From Lihuaxuella thermophila (GTDB lineage: Bacteria; Bacillota; Bacilli; Thermoactinomycetales; Thermoactinomycetaceae), in contig NZ_FOCQ01000001.1 of assembly GCF_900110165.1 (NCBI RefSeq), positions 124,001 through 188,000 of the forward strand: DNA of 64,000 nucleotides. The letters are read 5' to 3'. The stretch's first letter is position 1; each line of letters starts with the position of its first letter. Below, in pieces: positions 25,814 through 34,408 of this stretch. The notes beneath the pieces were generated by a model. That model saw nothing but the letters and a program-made list of their open reading frames with translations, ran no database searches and was not told the DNA's origin. Both the position numbers and the translations under genes were made by a program.

Positions 25814-26881
25814 ATGATGGTTAAACAGCTAGTCGCAGTGGCTCCCGGAAAAGCGGAACATCTTCCTTATGAGGACAGAGAAATCATGCCTCATGAGGTA
25901 CGGGTCCAAGTGAAATACGCATCTCCGAAACACGGTTCCGAATTGGCCGATTTCCGGGGAGAAACCCCCTTTTTGAACGAACAGTATGATGCAGAGTGGC
26001 AACTGTTTCTCCCCCGGTCACCGGGCGAGCCCCAAGGAGTGAAGTTTGGCGAATGGAATTTGGGCAATCAATGGGTTGGGGTCATCACCGAAGCAGGCTC
26101 TGAAGTGACGGATTTCCAAGCAGGAGAGATGGTGTGCAGCTACGGCGGCATTCGTGAGACACAGATCGTAAATGCGGTTGACAATTACCGGTTGCGTAAA
26201 GTGCCGCCGGGCATGTCGTGGAAAAACGCTGTTTGCTATGACCCGGCCCAATTTGCCCTGGGGGGCATTCGCGATTCGCATATGCGCCCGGGCGACCGGG
26301 TCGCGATCATCGGCTTAGGCGCGATCGGGCAAATTGCCGCGCAAATCGCCAAAAAATGCGGGGCCAGTTATGTGGCGGTAGTGGACCCGATTGAAGTCCG
26401 GCGGGAAGTCGCCCTCAAGGCGGGGGCGGATGAAGCGTTCGACCCGCTCACCCAGGACGTGGGGTTGGAGTTGAAAAAGGCGACCGGCAAAACAGGGGTG
26501 GATGTCATCATTGAAACCAGCGCCAACGTCCATGCACTGCAGGCTTCTTTGCGCGGCCTGGCTTACGGCGGAACCATCGCATACGTCGGCTGGGCCCGGG
26601 AGTTTACAGGCGGCCTGAATCTCGGGCGGGAAGCCCATTTCAATAACGCCAAAATCGTGTTCTCCCGCGCCGCCAGCGAACCCAATCCGGACTATCCGCG
26701 CTGGAACCGGCGGCGCATCGAGGATGTTTGCTGGGAAATGCTCCGTTCCGGGCTGATTGATTGCGAAGAGATTGTGTCCCCGGTGGTTCCGTTTGAAAAA
26801 TCGGCGGAGGCCTACATGGAGTACGTGGACAGGCATCCGGAATTAAGCATTAAATTGGGAGTAGCCTTTGATTCAGAATAA
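25814..26881 (+). CDS. YcjQ-like medium-chain dehydrogenase (sugar/guloside dehydrogenase)
   Basis: MDR-superfamily NAD(P)-dependent dehydrogenase (355 aa). The Rossmann motif is GLGAIGQIAAQIA. The catalytic half diverges from classic zinc alcohol dehydrogenases: the usual GHE reads GNQWVG, and the usual Cys region reads SPKHGSELADF. From memory it strongly resembles E. coli YcjQ along its full length (SPKHG, NAVCYDPAQFA, LGREAHFNNAKIVFSRA, SEPNPDYPRW). YcjQ is described as a 3-keto-guloside/guloside 4-dehydrogenase-type enzyme working with YcjR. ATGs at 25814 and 25817 are both possible behind GGAGG. I infer that it oxidises or reduces a keto-glycoside. Confidence 0.85.
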   Translation: MMVKQLVAVAPGKAEHLPYEDREIMPHEVRVQVKYASPKHGSELADFRGETPFLNEQYDAEWQLFLPRSPGEPQGVKFGEWNLGNQWVGVITEAGSEVTDFQAGEMVCSYGGIRETQIVNAVDNYRLRKVPPGMSWKNAVCYDPAQFALGGIRDSHMRPGDRVAIIGLGAIGQIAAQIAKKCGASYVAVVDPIEVRREVALKAGADEAFDPLTQDVGLELKKATGKTGVDVIIETSANVHALQASLRGLAYGGTIAYVGWAREFTGGLNLGREAHFNNAKIVFSRAASEPNPDYPRWNRRRIEDVCWEMLRSGLIDCEEIVSPVVPFEKSAEAYMEYVDRHPELSIKLGVAFDSE

Positions 26882-26907
26882 GCCCCGAAGCGGATGAGGT
26901 GAATGGA

Positions 26908-27726
26908 ATGAGATTGGCTACGCAGGACAAGCCGTTTTTCCCGGATCAGTTTGCCGAAAAACTGCAGTTCGTGAAGTCCATGGGATTTGCGGCATTTGAA
27001 GTGGATGGAAAAGTCTTGATCGAGCGCTTTGCGGAAATCAAACAGGCCATCAGAGAGACCGGTGTGCCTGTCTGTACGGCTTGCGGCGGATACCGCGGGT
27101 GGATTGGGGATTTTGATCGGGAGAAACGCCGGCAGGCCATTGCCGATATCAGCGAGATTTTAAAACATGTGGCCGAAATCGCCGGACAGGGGATCATTGT
27201 CCCCGCAGCGTGGGGAATGTTTTCCAGGAGACTGCCTCCCCTGGTTCCGCCGCGCTCGGAAGAAGAGGATCGCCGGATTTTGTTGGATTCACTGGCTCAA
27301 CTCAACCGGACGGCACAAGAGACAGGAACTTATTTGTATTTGGAGCCGCTCAACCGCTATGAGGACCATATGCTGAATAAGCTGTCCGATGCAGTCAGCC
27401 TGATTGAGGAAGGGAATTTCTCCAATGTAAAAGTGACCGCCGACTTTTTCCATATGAATATCGAGGAAGCGAGCGTGGAGGCGAGCTTGCGGGCGGCTCA
27501 ACAATATATCGGGCACATCCATCTGGCGGACAGCCATCGCTATCAGCCAGGCGATGGCCACCTTGATTTCGTTTCCGGTTTTAAAGTGCTGCATGAGATC
27601 GGCTACGCCGGTTACATGGCTTTTGAATGCCGGGTGCTGGGTGAGCCGGCAGAAGAGGCCTACCGGAAATCAGTAAAATACATCCAATCCTGTCTCCGGC
27701 AAGCGGGTGAAGAGGAAAGGGAATGA
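26908..27726 (+). CDS. YcjR-like sugar epimerase/isomerase
   Basis: Xylose-isomerase-like TIM barrel (272 aa), starting at the ATG at 26908 after GAGGTGA. Metal ligands are expected in YLEPLNRYEDH, VTADFFHMN, HIHLADSHR and AFECRV (Glu, Asp, His, Glu). In E. coli, YcjR is a 3-keto-glucoside 4-epimerase that partners with YcjQ. The same gene order here supports the same type of reaction. It is only distantly similar to the 322-aa barrel at 10310. Confidence 0.82.
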   Translation: MRLATQDKPFFPDQFAEKLQFVKSMGFAAFEVDGKVLIERFAEIKQAIRETGVPVCTACGGYRGWIGDFDREKRRQAIADISEILKHVAEIAGQGIIVPAAWGMFSRRLPPLVPPRSEEEDRRILLDSLAQLNRTAQETGTYLYLEPLNRYEDHMLNKLSDAVSLIEEGNFSNVKVTADFFHMNIEEASVEASLRAAQQYIGHIHLADSHRYQPGDGHLDFVSGFKVLHEIGYAGYMAFECRVLGEPAEEAYRKSVKYIQSCLRQAGEEERE

Positions 27727-27798
27727 AGGGCCATTTCATCGGGAACGGGGCATGATGATCATGTTCCGTTGAAAGAAATGAGAGGGTTGGGAAGGATA

Positions 27799-28953
27799 AT
27801 GAAATTTCTGCTGGCACCTGATTCTTTTAAAGAGTGTATGACGGCCAAAGAAGCGGCGCTGGTGATGAAAGAGGCTGTCCATCGCGTATTCCCCGATGCG
27901 GACACCCTGCTCCTGCCAGTGGCAGACGGCGGGGAGGGAACGCTGGACGTTCTCACTTATGCCACCGGGGGAACAATGGTTGAAACCCGGGTGACGGGTC
28001 CGCTCGGCGATCCGGTTCCGGCCAGGTATTCCATTTTGGGAGATGGCCGGACAGCGGTGGTGGAGATGGCTCAGGCGAGCGGCCTCCAGCTCGTCCCGCC
28101 GGCCAGACGGAACCCCCTTCTGACCACCTCCTATGGAACGGGTGAGCTCATCAAGGCTGCATTGGACCATTGCATTGAAAAGCTCATTGTCACCATAGGC
28201 GGCAGCGCGACGAATGATGGCGGGGCCGGCATGCTGCAGGCCCTGGGAGCCAAGTTGTACGATGCGAACCATAAACCGGTCGCATTTGGCGGAGGCAGTC
28301 TGGGTGAGGTCTCCCGGATCGATCTCAGCAGTCTGGATCCCCGTCTCCGGCAAATCACCATTCAGATCGCCTGTGACGTCAGCAATCCGCTGGTGGGCCC
28401 CCGGGGGGCGAGTCATGTGTTCGGGCCGCAAAAAGGAGCCACTCCGGAAATGGTGAGCCAATTGGAGGCCAATTTGACACATTTTGCGGATATTGTGCGG
28501 AAGCAGACAGGAGTCTCCCTGCACCATGTTCCGGGAGCGGGCGCCGCGGGCGGTCTGGGAGCTGCTTTGTTATTGTGCGGCGGCCAATTGGTTCCGGGCA
28601 TCGATCTGGTGTTGGATGTCCTCTCCTTTGAAGACAAACTTACCGGAGCCGATTATGTGCTGACAGGGGAAGGGAAGATCGATGACCAGACCCCGGACGG
28701 AAAGGTGATCGCCGGAATCGTCAAGCGCGCGAGAAAGGCAAATGTCCCGGTCATCGCTTTTGCCGGCAGTGTCTTGCCCGGATATGAACGATTGTATGAA
28801 CAAGGCTTGCTGTCCGTTCACAGCATTATCTCCAAGCCCTGTACGTTGGATGAAGCATTGGCCCGCGGAGCGGAAAATCTTCTGCGCACCGTGGAGAATA
28901 CGATCCGGCTGTTACATGTCAAATCGGAGGAATCAGGAGCATGCAAATCGTGA
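27799..28953 (+). CDS. glxK: Glycerate kinase (GarK/GlxK type)
   Basis: ATP-dependent glycerate kinase (384 aa), starting at the ATG at 27799 after GGGAAGGAT. It shows the family's N-terminal LLAPDSFKECMTAKEAA, PVADGGEGTLDVL and the GGSATNDGGAGMLQALGA phosphate-binding region, plus TGEGKIDDQTPDGKV. It converts D-glycerate to 2-phosphoglycerate, feeding glycolysis. Its place directly before, and overlapping by 13 bp, the GH13_18 phosphorylase gene indicates that the phosphorylase releases glycerate. Confidence 0.93.
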   Translation: MKFLLAPDSFKECMTAKEAALVMKEAVHRVFPDADTLLLPVADGGEGTLDVLTYATGGTMVETRVTGPLGDPVPARYSILGDGRTAVVEMAQASGLQLVPPARRNPLLTTSYGTGELIKAALDHCIEKLIVTIGGSATNDGGAGMLQALGAKLYDANHKPVAFGGGSLGEVSRIDLSSLDPRLRQITIQIACDVSNPLVGPRGASHVFGPQKGATPEMVSQLEANLTHFADIVRKQTGVSLHHVPGAGAAGGLGAALLLCGGQLVPGIDLVLDVLSFEDKLTGADYVLTGEGKIDDQTPDGKVIAGIVKRARKANVPVIAFAGSVLPGYERLYEQGLLSVHSIISKPCTLDEALARGAENLLRTVENTIRLLHVKSEESGACKS

Positions 28954-30632
28954 ATGAGGAAAAGAAGCAGAAGATGCTGCACAAACTTCAATTGCTGTAT
29001 GGGGAAAAAAGCGCCGAAGTGTTCGCCGGCATCGAATCATTGCTGGAAAAATATGCGGCTCGGCGTTGTACGCCCAAACCGTGGGTAACGGAAAACGATG
29101 TCATCTTGATCACCTATGGCGACTCGATCAGATGCAAAGACAAAATTCCGCTGCAGACCCTGCGTGAATTTTTAAATCAATATGCAAAAGAGACGATTAC
29201 TGCCGTTCATATCCTTCCGTTTTATCCGTATACTTCCGACGATGGTTTCTCGGTCGTCGATTACCGGAAAGTTAATCCCGATTTGGGCGACTGGTCCGAT
29301 GTCCGTGATTTGGCCGAAGATTACGATTTGATGTTTGATGCGGTGGTAAATCATATTTCCCGGAGCAGTGAGTGGTTTCAAGGATATTTAGGAGGTGAAC
29401 CAAAATATGCCGACTTTTTTTTGGAAGCGGATCCCGATGAAGATACCAGCATGGTTATCCGGCCGCGCGCCTTGCCGCTTCTGACCCCGTTTGAGACGAA
29501 GAACGGCCTCAAATATATTTGGACAACCTTCAGCGAAGACCAGATTGATCTTAACTATAAAAATCCTGCAGTATTGCTGGAAATCTTGGATATATTGCTG
29601 ATGTATGCCCACAATGGCGCACGGTTGATCCGGCTGGATGCCATCGGGTTTGCCTGGAAAAAATCAGGGACCCCTTGCATGCACCTGGAAGAGACTCATG
29701 CTCTGGTCAAACTGATGCGGGATGCACTGGACATTGCCGCACCGGGAACCATCATCATCACCGAAACCAATGTTCCGCATCAGGATAATATCAGCTACTT
29801 CGGCAATGGTTATGATGAAGCACATATGGTATACCAATTCCCGTTACCGCCGCTGACCCTGTTTTCCTTTCATGCAAAAAATGCCCGCAAGCTGCTGGAG
29901 TGGGCTGCCAGCCTGGAACCGACCACTCCCAACACGACCTTTTTCAACTTTTTGGCTTCCCATGACGGGATCGGCGTGAGGCCGGTCGAAGGGATCTTAT
30001 CCGAAGCGGAGAAGCAGTGGATGGTGGACAAGGCCCTGCAGCACGGAGGACGCGTTTCATACAAGGATAACGGGGACGGAACGAGGAGCCCTTATGAGCT
30101 GAATATTACCTATCTCGATGCTTTGACGCATCCGGACGAATCGGATGAACTTCGGGTGAAGCGCTTTTTGGCTGCCCATGCCATTCTGCTGTCGGTCGTC
30201 GGAGTACCGGGGATTTATATCCACAGTCTGCTCGGCTCCCGCAATGATACCCAAGGAATGGTGAGATCCGGGATCAATCGGCGCATTAACCGCGAAAAAC
30301 TGGACAAAGATGTGTTGGTTGCGGAGCTTGAGGCCAATCCGGTACGCAAACAGATTTTTCATCAGTTGAGTGAGTTGATCAGGCTGAGAAGACAACAGTC
30401 GGCTTTCAGCCCCCGGGCCAAACAAGAGGTCCTCTTCCTGGATGACCGCGTCTTTTCCATTCTCAGAACCAATGAAGAAACAGGCGAGCAGATCGCGGCC
30501 CTCATCAATGTTTCCGATGAAACCGTTCATTTCCGGATGGAATACACCGGCCGGGATCTCATCAGCAACCAAAGGGTTGATAAGCAGATCGTTCTTAAAC
30601 CTTATCAAGCGATGTGGGTAAAATGCAGTTGA
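28941..30632 (+). CDS. GH13_18 phosphorylase, probable glucosylglycerate phosphorylase
   Basis: Retaining glycoside phosphorylase of the sucrose-phosphorylase subfamily of GH13 (563 aa). Catalytic residues are the nucleophile Asp233 (LIRLDAIGF), the acid/base Glu275 (IITETNVPH) and the stabiliser Asp342 (FLASHDGIG). The longer N-terminal part and LPFYPYTSDDGFSVVDY are typical of the subfamily that includes sucrose, sucrose-6-phosphate, glucosylglycerol and glucosylglycerate phosphorylases. The glycerate kinase gene overlapping its 5' end favours glucosylglycerate: glucosylglycerate plus phosphate gives glucose-1-phosphate and glycerate. E. coli YcjM, in the homologous cluster, has that activity. 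Last gene of the operon. Confidence 0.85.
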   Translation: MQIVNEEKKQKMLHKLQLLYGEKSAEVFAGIESLLEKYAARRCTPKPWVTENDVILITYGDSIRCKDKIPLQTLREFLNQYAKETITAVHILPFYPYTSDDGFSVVDYRKVNPDLGDWSDVRDLAEDYDLMFDAVVNHISRSSEWFQGYLGGEPKYADFFLEADPDEDTSMVIRPRALPLLTPFETKNGLKYIWTTFSEDQIDLNYKNPAVLLEILDILLMYAHNGARLIRLDAIGFAWKKSGTPCMHLEETHALVKLMRDALDIAAPGTIIITETNVPHQDNISYFGNGYDEAHMVYQFPLPPLTLFSFHAKNARKLLEWAASLEPTTPNTTFFNFLASHDGIGVRPVEGILSEAEKQWMVDKALQHGGRVSYKDNGDGTRSPYELNITYLDALTHPDESDELRVKRFLAAHAILLSVVGVPGIYIHSLLGSRNDTQGMVRSGINRRINREKLDKDVLVAELEANPVRKQIFHQLSELIRLRRQQSAFSPRAKQEVLFLDDRVFSILRTNEETGEQIAALINVSDETVHFRMEYTGRDLISNQRVDKQIVLKPYQAMWVKCS

Positions 30633-30666
30633 GAAAAAGTTAAAAAAGCTTCGCCAGGAATCACTC

Positions 30667-30712
30667 AAGCGATGTCAGCATGGAACCGGTGCCTGATATC
30701 GCTTTTTTTTAT
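30667..30712 (+). terminator. Terminator of the ycj-like operon
   Basis: AAGCGATGTCAG pairs with CTGATATCGCTT (one mismatch), and TTTTTTT follows. It closes the unit starting at about 21618. Confidence 0.88.
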
Positions 30713-30805
30713 GGAAATTGAGGGGTCCTCCTGTCTGAGTCCGGAACCGGTTGATGCCCGAACGTACGGGTGCTGCCGGGGAAACTCCATTTATCATTCA
30801 ATCAA

Positions 30806-30823
30806 ATTGGTATAGACAACTAT
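30806..30823. promoter_or_regulatory. NagR (YvoA/DasR-type) operator
   Basis: ATTGGTATAGACAACTAT matches the dre-type site bound by the GntR/HutC regulator NagR, an inverted TGGTnTAGACCA-like repeat. It lies 56 bp before nagA. The regulator gene is the third gene of the same cluster, so control is autoregulatory. The exact -35/-10 pair is unclear; TACAAT at 30836-30841 is one -10 candidate. Confidence 0.85.
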
Positions 30824-30878
30824 ACTTTATAAGCGATAAACTACAATTAGAAAGCAACCTTCCCATGGAGGCGAGACC

Positions 30879-32084
30879 ATGTTTGAGATGGAGCCCATCA
30901 TTCTGATGAATGGAACGGTTTTTACAGAGACGAACGAAATCGCTGATGGTTATATAAAGATTGCCGGCGGGAAAATTGCCGGGATCGGCTCGGTGAGTGA
31001 ATTGACCGACACGACCGGGTATACCGTCGTTCCACTTCCGGAAGGATCCAAGATTATCCCGGGAATGATCGATGTCCACATTCACGGAGTTGACGGGGCG
31101 GATACGATGGATGCCACCACCCGCGCGCTGGATCAAATGGCAACTGCACTGCCGAGAGAGGGTACGACCTGCTTTTTGGCAACCACGATCACGCAGAGCC
31201 AACCATCGATTGAACGGGCACTTGCCAATGCCGCCGATTACATCGCCCATCATCAAGCCCCCGGAAAAGCGGAGTGCGCCGGCATTCATCTCGAGGGGCC
31301 GTTTTTGTCGCCCAAACGGTCAGGAGCTCAGCCTCTTGAATACATCATTCACCCCAGTGTGGAACTCTTTCAACACTGGCAATCCATTGCGGGCGGCCAT
31401 ATCAAGCTGGTCACCCTGGCTCCCGAAGAAGAGGGAGGGCTCGAATTGGCGAAATACCTTCGCGAGACAGGTGTGATCGCTTCCATCGGTCATTCGGATG
31501 CCACTTATGATGAGTGCGTGGAAGCCATCCGGGCAGGGGCATCGCATGTGACCCATCTGTATAACGGAATGCGCGGGTTGCATCACCGTGATCCGGGAGT
31601 TGTCGGAGCCGCATTTCTGCGCGAAGAACTGATGGTCGAGCTGATCGCCGACGGTATTCACAGCCGGCCGGAGATGGTGAAAATCGCCTTTGATCAGATC
31701 ACAAGTGAACGGATGATCCTGATCACCGATTCCATGCGGGCCAAATGTCTGAAAAGAGGAACGTACGAGTTGGGCGGGCAAACCGTGTATGTGACGGAGC
31801 AGGATGCGAGATTAGCGGACGGTACGCTGGCGGGAAGCATTTTAAAAATGAAGGATGCGATCAAAAATATGAGAGAGTTTACCCGGTGCTCCATCCCCCA
31901 GCTTATCCGGATGTGTTCGTCCAATGCTGCCAAAGAACTCGGTTTATTTGACCGGAAAGGGAGTATTGCCGTGGGCAAAGACGCCGATCTGGTCGTGATT
32001 GACGACGAGTGGGAAGTGGAACTGACCCTGTGCTCCGGCAAAGTTGCCTACGATCGAAAGGGAGTCCGCGATGCAACTGGTTAA
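30879..32084 (+). CDS. nagA: N-acetylglucosamine-6-phosphate deacetylase
   Basis: Metal-dependent amidohydrolase (401 aa) that removes acetate from GlcNAc-6-P, giving glucosamine-6-P. It has DVHIHG (65-70), HLEGPFLS, GHSDATYDE and the catalytic ITDSMRA. The ATG follows GGAGG. It overlaps nagB by 14 bp. Together with nagB and nagR it recycles wall amino sugars or uses chitin-derived GlcNAc. Confidence 0.96.
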   Translation: MFEMEPIILMNGTVFTETNEIADGYIKIAGGKIAGIGSVSELTDTTGYTVVPLPEGSKIIPGMIDVHIHGVDGADTMDATTRALDQMATALPREGTTCFLATTITQSQPSIERALANAADYIAHHQAPGKAECAGIHLEGPFLSPKRSGAQPLEYIIHPSVELFQHWQSIAGGHIKLVTLAPEEEGGLELAKYLRETGVIASIGHSDATYDECVEAIRAGASHVTHLYNGMRGLHHRDPGVVGAAFLREELMVELIADGIHSRPEMVKIAFDQITSERMILITDSMRAKCLKRGTYELGGQTVYVTEQDARLADGTLAGSILKMKDAIKNMREFTRCSIPQLIRMCSSNAAKELGLFDRKGSIAVGKDADLVVIDDEWEVELTLCSGKVAYDRKGVRDATG

Positions 32085-32808
32085 AGCCAAAGACTATCAG
32101 GAACTGTGCCGGATGGCGGCTGAACGGATCATCGGGAAAGTGAAAAGGGCGCGCAACATCAAGCTGGGACTGGCCACAGGCGGCACTCCGACAGGAGTTT
32201 ACCGGGAACTGATTGAGGATCATCGCAAAAACGGAACCAGTTACCGCCATGTAACCACCTTTAATTTGGATGAATATGTGGGTCTGTCTCCTGAACATCC
32301 GAGCAGCTACCACTATTACATGAACAAAAACCTGTTTGAGCATATTGACATTCCCAAGGAGAAAACCTATCTTCCCAACGGGATGTCCGCAGATCTGGAA
32401 GCGGAGTGCAGGCGTTATGAGACGCTGATCGAAGCGGAAGGCGGGATTGACATTCAGATCCTGGGCATTGGCCTAAACGGTCATATCGGTTTTAATGAAC
32501 CGGGAACCCCGTTTGACTCGCTCACTCACGTGGTTCAACTGGCTGAAACGACGAGAGAGGCCAACAGCCGGTATTTCGGCTCCCCGGATGAAGTGCCGAC
32601 CCATGCCGTTACCATGGGAATCGGCACCATCATGAAAAGCAGGGAGATCCTGCTCCTGGTGAACGGACGGAACAAGGCCGACATTCTGCGCCGCCTGTTT
32701 GAGGAAAAAGTCACCGAGCAGTTGCCGGCTTCCGTTTTAAAAACACATCCCCATGTGACAATCATTGCTGATGAAGAAGCATGTTCCCGCTTATATGTAT
32801 TCCCGTAA
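32071..32808 (+). CDS. nagB: Glucosamine-6-phosphate deaminase
   Basis: Converts glucosamine-6-P to fructose-6-P and ammonia (245 aa). The start is the ATG at 32071 after GGGAG, inside the nagA end. Signature stretches are TGGTPTGVYREL, NLDEYVGLSPEHPSSYHYYM and GIGLNGHIGFNEPG. The length matches the short Bacillus NagB, which lacks the E. coli allosteric C-terminal extension. Confidence 0.96.
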   Translation: MQLVKAKDYQELCRMAAERIIGKVKRARNIKLGLATGGTPTGVYRELIEDHRKNGTSYRHVTTFNLDEYVGLSPEHPSSYHYYMNKNLFEHIDIPKEKTYLPNGMSADLEAECRRYETLIEAEGGIDIQILGIGLNGHIGFNEPGTPFDSLTHVVQLAETTREANSRYFGSPDEVPTHAVTMGIGTIMKSREILLLVNGRNKADILRRLFEEKVTEQLPASVLKTHPHVTIIADEEACSRLYVFP

Positions 32809-32970
32809 CGAGGGAGCGGGAGAATAAAGCCAATTACTTTCCACTTCGCTCGACGACATACAGTATAATGGTAGATAGGCCAACAAAAGTGGATGGGCTG
32901 CTTCCGGCAGAGCAAGTGATCCCGATGGTAGCCCCCGAACAGGGGAACATTTGCCGGGAGGGCCCTTCGG

Positions 32971-33732
32971 ATGAGAGGGTTAAGCGTGAAGAAAATGATG
33001 AGAAAAGTAGATAAAAACAGTCCCCTGCCCCTATACTATCAATTAAAAGAAATTTTGCGTGAGATGATTGAAAATGAGGAGCTGAAACCGGGCGATGCGG
33101 CACCTCCCGAACGGGAATTGTGCGAAATCCACGGGATCAGCCGGATGACTGCCCGCAAAGCCGTCATGGAACTGGTCAATGAAGGGGTCTTGTACCGCGA
33201 ACAAGGAAAGGGAACTTTTGTTGCCAAACCCAAACCCAAACATCAGCTCAACCAGCTTCGCGGCTTTACGGAAGAGATGAAAGAAAAAGGCTTGAAGGTT
33301 CAGACCAGGATTTTGTCTTTTGAGGTGCGCCCGGCCACGGTCGGCATCAAAAATAAACTGCAAATGCCGCCTCATCAAGACAAAGTGCTGGAAATTGCAC
33401 GGCTCCGCATCGTAGATGGTCTGCCTTTCGCTCTGGAAACGGTTTGGTTGAACTATGACAAGATGGCGGATCTCACCCGTGATGAATTGGAAGACGGCTC
33501 TTTATACAAGGTTTTCAGAGAGAAGTACAACCTGGTTCCCGTTTACGGAACCCAAACGATTGAACCGATTAAACTGAATGAATATGAAAGCAAACTACTC
33601 GGTCTGCCACATGAATCGCTCGCCCTGCTCTTCAGCCGGACTACTTATACGGACCGGGATGAGGTGATCGAGTATACCAAGTGTATCTACAGAACCGACA
33701 TTCATAAATACGAGGTGCTGTTGAGAGCGTAA
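32971..33732 (+). CDS. nagR: GntR/HutC-family regulator NagR
   Basis: Repressor of the nag genes (253 aa from the ATG at 32971, with GGGAGGG upstream; a GTG at 32986 is also possible). The N-terminal winged helix is PLPLYYQLKEILREMI with PPERELCEIHGISRMTARKA. The C-terminal UTRA sensor (about 95-250) binds GlcN-6-P or GlcNAc-6-P in characterised NagR. Its operator lies upstream of nagA. The 160 bp after nagB contain a possible -10 box (TATAAT at 32864-32869), so it may also have its own promoter. Confidence 0.92.
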   Translation: MRGLSVKKMMRKVDKNSPLPLYYQLKEILREMIENEELKPGDAAPPERELCEIHGISRMTARKAVMELVNEGVLYREQGKGTFVAKPKPKHQLNQLRGFTEEMKEKGLKVQTRILSFEVRPATVGIKNKLQMPPHQDKVLEIARLRIVDGLPFALETVWLNYDKMADLTRDELEDGSLYKVFREKYNLVPVYGTQTIEPIKLNEYESKLLGLPHESLALLFSRTTYTDRDEVIEYTKCIYRTDIHKYEVLLRA

Positions 33733-33745
33733 CGGTACCGATCAC

Positions 33746-33774
33746 GGAACAACCACTCAGGTTGTTCCTTTTTG
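33746..33774 (+). terminator. Terminator after nagR
   Basis: GGAACAACC pairs perfectly with GGTTGTTCC around a 5-nt loop, and TTTTT follows. Confidence 0.92.
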
Positions 33775-33847
33775 TTTGCCTGAAGTGAGACTTTTTTTCG
33801 CCCCGGTTGTATTATAGACGGAATTGCTTAAAGGAGGATTGAAGTCG

Positions 33848-34408
33848 ATGGAAGAAGATTCGTTGCTGGTCAAACGAGTGTTGAACGGAGACTTGGAAGC
33901 TTATGATCATTTGGTGCGCAAATATATGAACCGGATTTATTTTTTGTTGTACCGGATGATGGGAAGAACCGAAGACGCCAAAGATTTGACGCAAGAATGT
34001 TTTTTGCGGGCGTACCAACATTTGGCTTCCTTTCAGCCGGACCGAAGATTTTCTTCCTGGCTCTATCAAATCGCCATCCATCTGTGCTACAACGAGTCTC
34101 GCAAGCAGAAGAGAAAAGAAGTTTCACTGGAAGCTGAACCATTCGTGGATCGGGAAACTCCGGAAACGGTTTTCATCCGCAAAGAGGATTATCTTTTGTA
34201 TCGAAAAGAGCTGGACCGGCTTCCAGAAAATTATCGGGCTGTCCTTTTGCTGCGATATCATGAGGGGCTGAGCTACCAGGAAATCAGTGATGTCCTGGAA
34301 ATCACCGTGAAAGTTGTGAGGAACTATCTCTATCGGGCGAAAAAGAAATTAAAAAAGCAGTTCAGCACCCGTGCAAAGGAGGGAAAGCCCGATGAAATGC
34401 TTGTCTGA
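33848..34408 (+). CDS. ECF-type RNA polymerase sigma factor
   Basis: Extracytoplasmic-function sigma factor (186 aa), starting at the ATG at 33848 after AAAGGAGG. Region 2 contains DAKDLTQECFLRAYQHLASF and RFSSWLYQIAIHLCYNESRK. Region 4 contains LPENYRAVLLLRYHEGLSYQ with YLYRAKKKLKKQF. It overlaps its anti-sigma gene by 17 bp. The inducing stress is not readable. No clear ECF-type promoter could be assigned upstream, so autoregulation is unproven. Confidence 0.93.
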   Translation: MEEDSLLVKRVLNGDLEAYDHLVRKYMNRIYFLLYRMMGRTEDAKDLTQECFLRAYQHLASFQPDRRFSSWLYQIAIHLCYNESRKQKRKEVSLEAEPFVDRETPETVFIRKEDYLLYRKELDRLPENYRAVLLLRYHEGLSYQEISDVLEITVKVVRNYLYRAKKKLKKQFSTRAKEGKPDEMLV

